A program made the translations under genes and the position numbers. From NCBI GenBank assembly GCA_035606235.1, contig DATNFU010000016.1, positions 1 through 64,000 on the forward strand: a stretch of 64,000 nt of DNA, read 5' to 3'. This document shows, piece by piece, positions 62,472 to 64,000 of this stretch. How positions within the stretch are numbered: position 1 is the stretch's first letter; each line of letters begins with the position of its first letter. The notes below the pieces were generated by a model. The model ran no database searches, was not told the DNA's origin, and saw only the letters and a list, made by a program, of their open reading frames with translations. This DNA is from 66-474 sp035606235 (GTDB taxonomy: Bacteria > Pseudomonadota > Gammaproteobacteria > Xanthomonadales > Rhodanobacteraceae).

Positions 62472-62942
62472 TCAGGGTGCGCGGCTCGACCAGGTTGCGG
62501 AATAGCAGCGCCAATGACTGCCTTCGCGCCGCCACGCCGTGCTCATCGCATACACATTCGCCTGATCCGGCAACAGGCTGTCGGGCTTGCCTCCGGTGAG
62601 CGTCAGGCTGAAATTGGCGATCAGGCGCTGGCCTTGCGATTCGATCGAAATGGGTCCGATCAGCACGCCCGTACTGTCCTGCCGCAGCGCGCGCAATGCC
62701 AGCAACTGATGCAAGCCGCGCCGGTCCAGATCGCCGTCGTTGCCGATGAAGTCCTTGCTGACCTGCGCCAGCACGCCGTCCGGGTCGTTGCCGCGCGCGG
62801 CATCTGCCGCGCTTGCGATCGCCTGCCGCACCTGCTGCTCATCCGGCGTGCGGTGGCAGCCGGAGATCAACGACAGCAACAGCAGCACACATGCGAGCAC
62901 GGCAGCACCACGGGCGCGATGCACACCTTCGAATCGCCGCAT
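62472..62942 (-). CDS. Hypothetical lipoprotein
   Basis: A 156-residue predicted lipoprotein: signal peptide with LLLLSLISGC (lipobox; Cys near residue 29), then a small alpha/beta domain (TPDEQQVRQAIASAADAARG, SKDFIGNDGDLDRRGLHQLL, and SIESQGQRLIANFSLTLTGG). The pattern resembles a nuclear-transport-factor-2-like or SnoaL fold, but this is only a shape impression. GGGGAGGGG lies before the ATG at 62942. It is convergent with acnA and divergent from fadD. Confidence 0.7.
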   Translation of the reverse strand: MRRFEGVHRARGAAVLACVLLLLSLISGCHRTPDEQQVRQAIASAADAARGNDPDGVLAQVSKDFIGNDGDLDRRGLHQLLALRALRQDSTGVLIGPISIESQGQRLIANFSLTLTGGKPDSLLPDQANVYAMSTAWRREGSHWRCYSATWSSRAP

Positions 62943-63046
62943 ATGACGCCCCTCCCCGTGCTCGCTGCATTGCAGCTTGCCATTTTTCCTGCGCATGCTC
63001 CAATCGCGCGGATCAGCACCGCAGGCGCAATGCGCCGGGGAACCCG

Positions 63047-64000
63047 ATGAGCATCAGCAGCGAACGTCCGTGGCTCGCCAGTTACCCGCCGGGTATCCCC
63101 GAAGAGATCAACGCGCAAGTCTATCCCTCGCTGGTGGCAATGTTCGAGGAAACCTGCGCGCGCTTTCCGCAGCGCCCGGCGTATTCGAGCTTCGGCACCT
63201 CCATGAGCTACGCCGAACTGGACAAACTGAGCGCGCGCTTCGCGGCGTGGCTGTGCGGCGAACTGAAGCTCGGCAAGGGCGATCGCGTCGCAATCATGAT
63301 GCCGAACCTCTTGCAGTATCCGGTTGCGCTCTTCGGCACGCTGCGCGCCGGCTGCACGGTGGTCAACGTCAATCCGCTCTACACCGCGCGTGAACTGGAA
63401 CACCAACTGCACGATTCGGGCGCGAAGGCGATCGTTGTGCTGGAGAATTTCGCCGCCACCCTCGCCGCCGTGCGCCAGCAGACGCCGGTCGAAACCGTGG
63501 TGGTCACTTCGATCGGGGATCTGCTCGGCTTTCCGAAGGGCCCGCTGATGAGCCTGGCGGTAAAGCACCTGAAGAAGATGGTGCCGCACTGGGACATTCC
63601 CGATCATCTGTGCTTCAACGACGTGCTGAAGCGCGGCGCCGCGTTGCCGGCGCCAAAAATCGCGCTCGACCACGACGATCTCGCGTTCCTGCAATACACC
63701 GGCGGTACCACCGGCGTGGCCAAGGGCGCGATGCTGAGCCACGGCAACCTGGTGGCGAACACGCTGCAACTCGCGGCGTGGGTCGGTGATCTGTTCACCC
63801 AGGGCGAAGAAAAGATCATCACGGCGTTACCGCTGTATCACATCTTCTCGCTGACGGTGAACGCACTGTTCATGATGCACTTCGGTGGCGAGAACATCCT
63901 GATCGTCAACCCCCGCGACATTCCGGCATTCGTCAAGGTGTTGAAGAAGAATCGCTGGAGCGCGATCAGCGGCGTCAACACGTTGTTCAATGCGCTGACG
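63047..64000 (+). CDS. fadD: Long-chain-fatty-acid-CoA ligase FadD, N-terminal part
   Basis: An adenylate-forming enzyme that activates long-chain fatty acids to acyl-CoA, here its first 318 residues; the frame is open to the window edge. It begins MSISSERPWLASYPPGIP, with the phosphate-binding loop YTGGTTGVAKGAMLSH near residue 211 and ALPLYHIFSLT. The length before this motif fits FadD of about 560 residues. GGGGA precedes the ATG. Product feeds the beta-oxidation enzymes at 25-29 kb. Confidence 0.93.
   Translation, partial: MSISSERPWLASYPPGIPEEINAQVYPSLVAMFEETCARFPQRPAYSSFGTSMSYAELDKLSARFAAWLCGELKLGKGDRVAIMMPNLLQYPVALFGTLRAGCTVVNVNPLYTARELEHQLHDSGAKAIVVLENFAATLAAVRQQTPVETVVVTSIGDLLGFPKGPLMSLAVKHLKKMVPHWDIPDHLCFNDVLKRGAALPAPKIALDHDDLAFLQYTGGTTGVAKGAMLSHGNLVANTLQLAAWVGDLFTQGEEKIITALPLYHIFSLTVNALFMMHFGGENILIVNPRDIPAFVKVLKKNRWSAISGVNTLFNALT

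Overview
The window looks like chromosomal DNA from a high-GC gammaproteobacterium of the Xanthomonadales (Lysobacterales), most likely Rhodanobacteraceae. This rests on gene order and protein style: guaB-guaA-tadA, rlmN-pilF-rodZ-(yfgM-like)-bamB-der, serC-serA-hisC-aroA-cmk-rpsA-ihfB-lapA-lapB, clpS/clpA next to infA, and nudix-mnmA-hflD. Short REP-like palindromes (ATTCCGGC..GCCGGAAT and CATCCATG types) also recur between genes. It is mostly core genome. I see no insertion sequence, prophage, CRISPR array, rRNA or tRNA.

Layout. 1-200: tail of a methyltransferase. 0.2-6 kb: signalling block with a frameshifted CheB-CheR-PAS-kinase-receiver gene, a small histidine kinase, and a divergent receiver-like protein that lacks the phospho-acceptor Asp. 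6-8.6 kb: stress-type genes (BON-domain protein, hemerythrin) and tadA. 8.7-12 kb: guaBA operon and a DUF167 gene. 12-16.5 kb: folD, a DUF1244 gene, a rhodanese-MoeB fusion and a MobA-MoeA fusion. 16.6-24 kb: der, bamB, yfgM-like, rodZ, pilF, rlmN, ndk. The usual ispG/hisS are absent between rodZ and the yfgM-like gene, where a 407-bp gap lies. 24.3-28.8 kb: a TetR regulator with its own promoter and PsrA-like operator, then a beta-oxidation operon (FadN-type dehydrogenase/hydratase plus thiolase). A fadD starts at the far end of the window.

28.8-35.3 kb: small accessory genes (DUF456, YCII-like, MddA-like methyltransferase, secreted BNR-repeat protein, FAD oxidase, PLP lyase). 35.5-39.4 kb: envelope polysaccharide genes (galU, a nucleotide-sugar dehydratase, a polyprenyl-phosphate sugar-1-phosphate transferase). 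39.5-49.2 kb: one long minus-strand series from serC to lapB joining serine, histidine and aromatic synthesis, CMP kinase, ribosomal protein S1, IHF-beta and LPS control. 49.4-56 kb: FHA protein, PHA-system protein, infA, clpA, clpS, nudix, mnmA, hflD. 56-57 kb: a Phd-like antitoxin and zeta-toxin pair, the clearest acquired module. 57-64 kb: two lipoproteins, a ClC-CBS transporter, acnA and the start of fadD.

The most notable non-coding object is the composite repeat at 47770-48067, a chain of perfect and nested hairpins between serC and serA. Most start codons were moved inward from the longest reading frame to the first codon matching the protein family or preceded by a Shine-Dalgarno. Functions are homology-style calls made by reading the translated sequences, without database searches.
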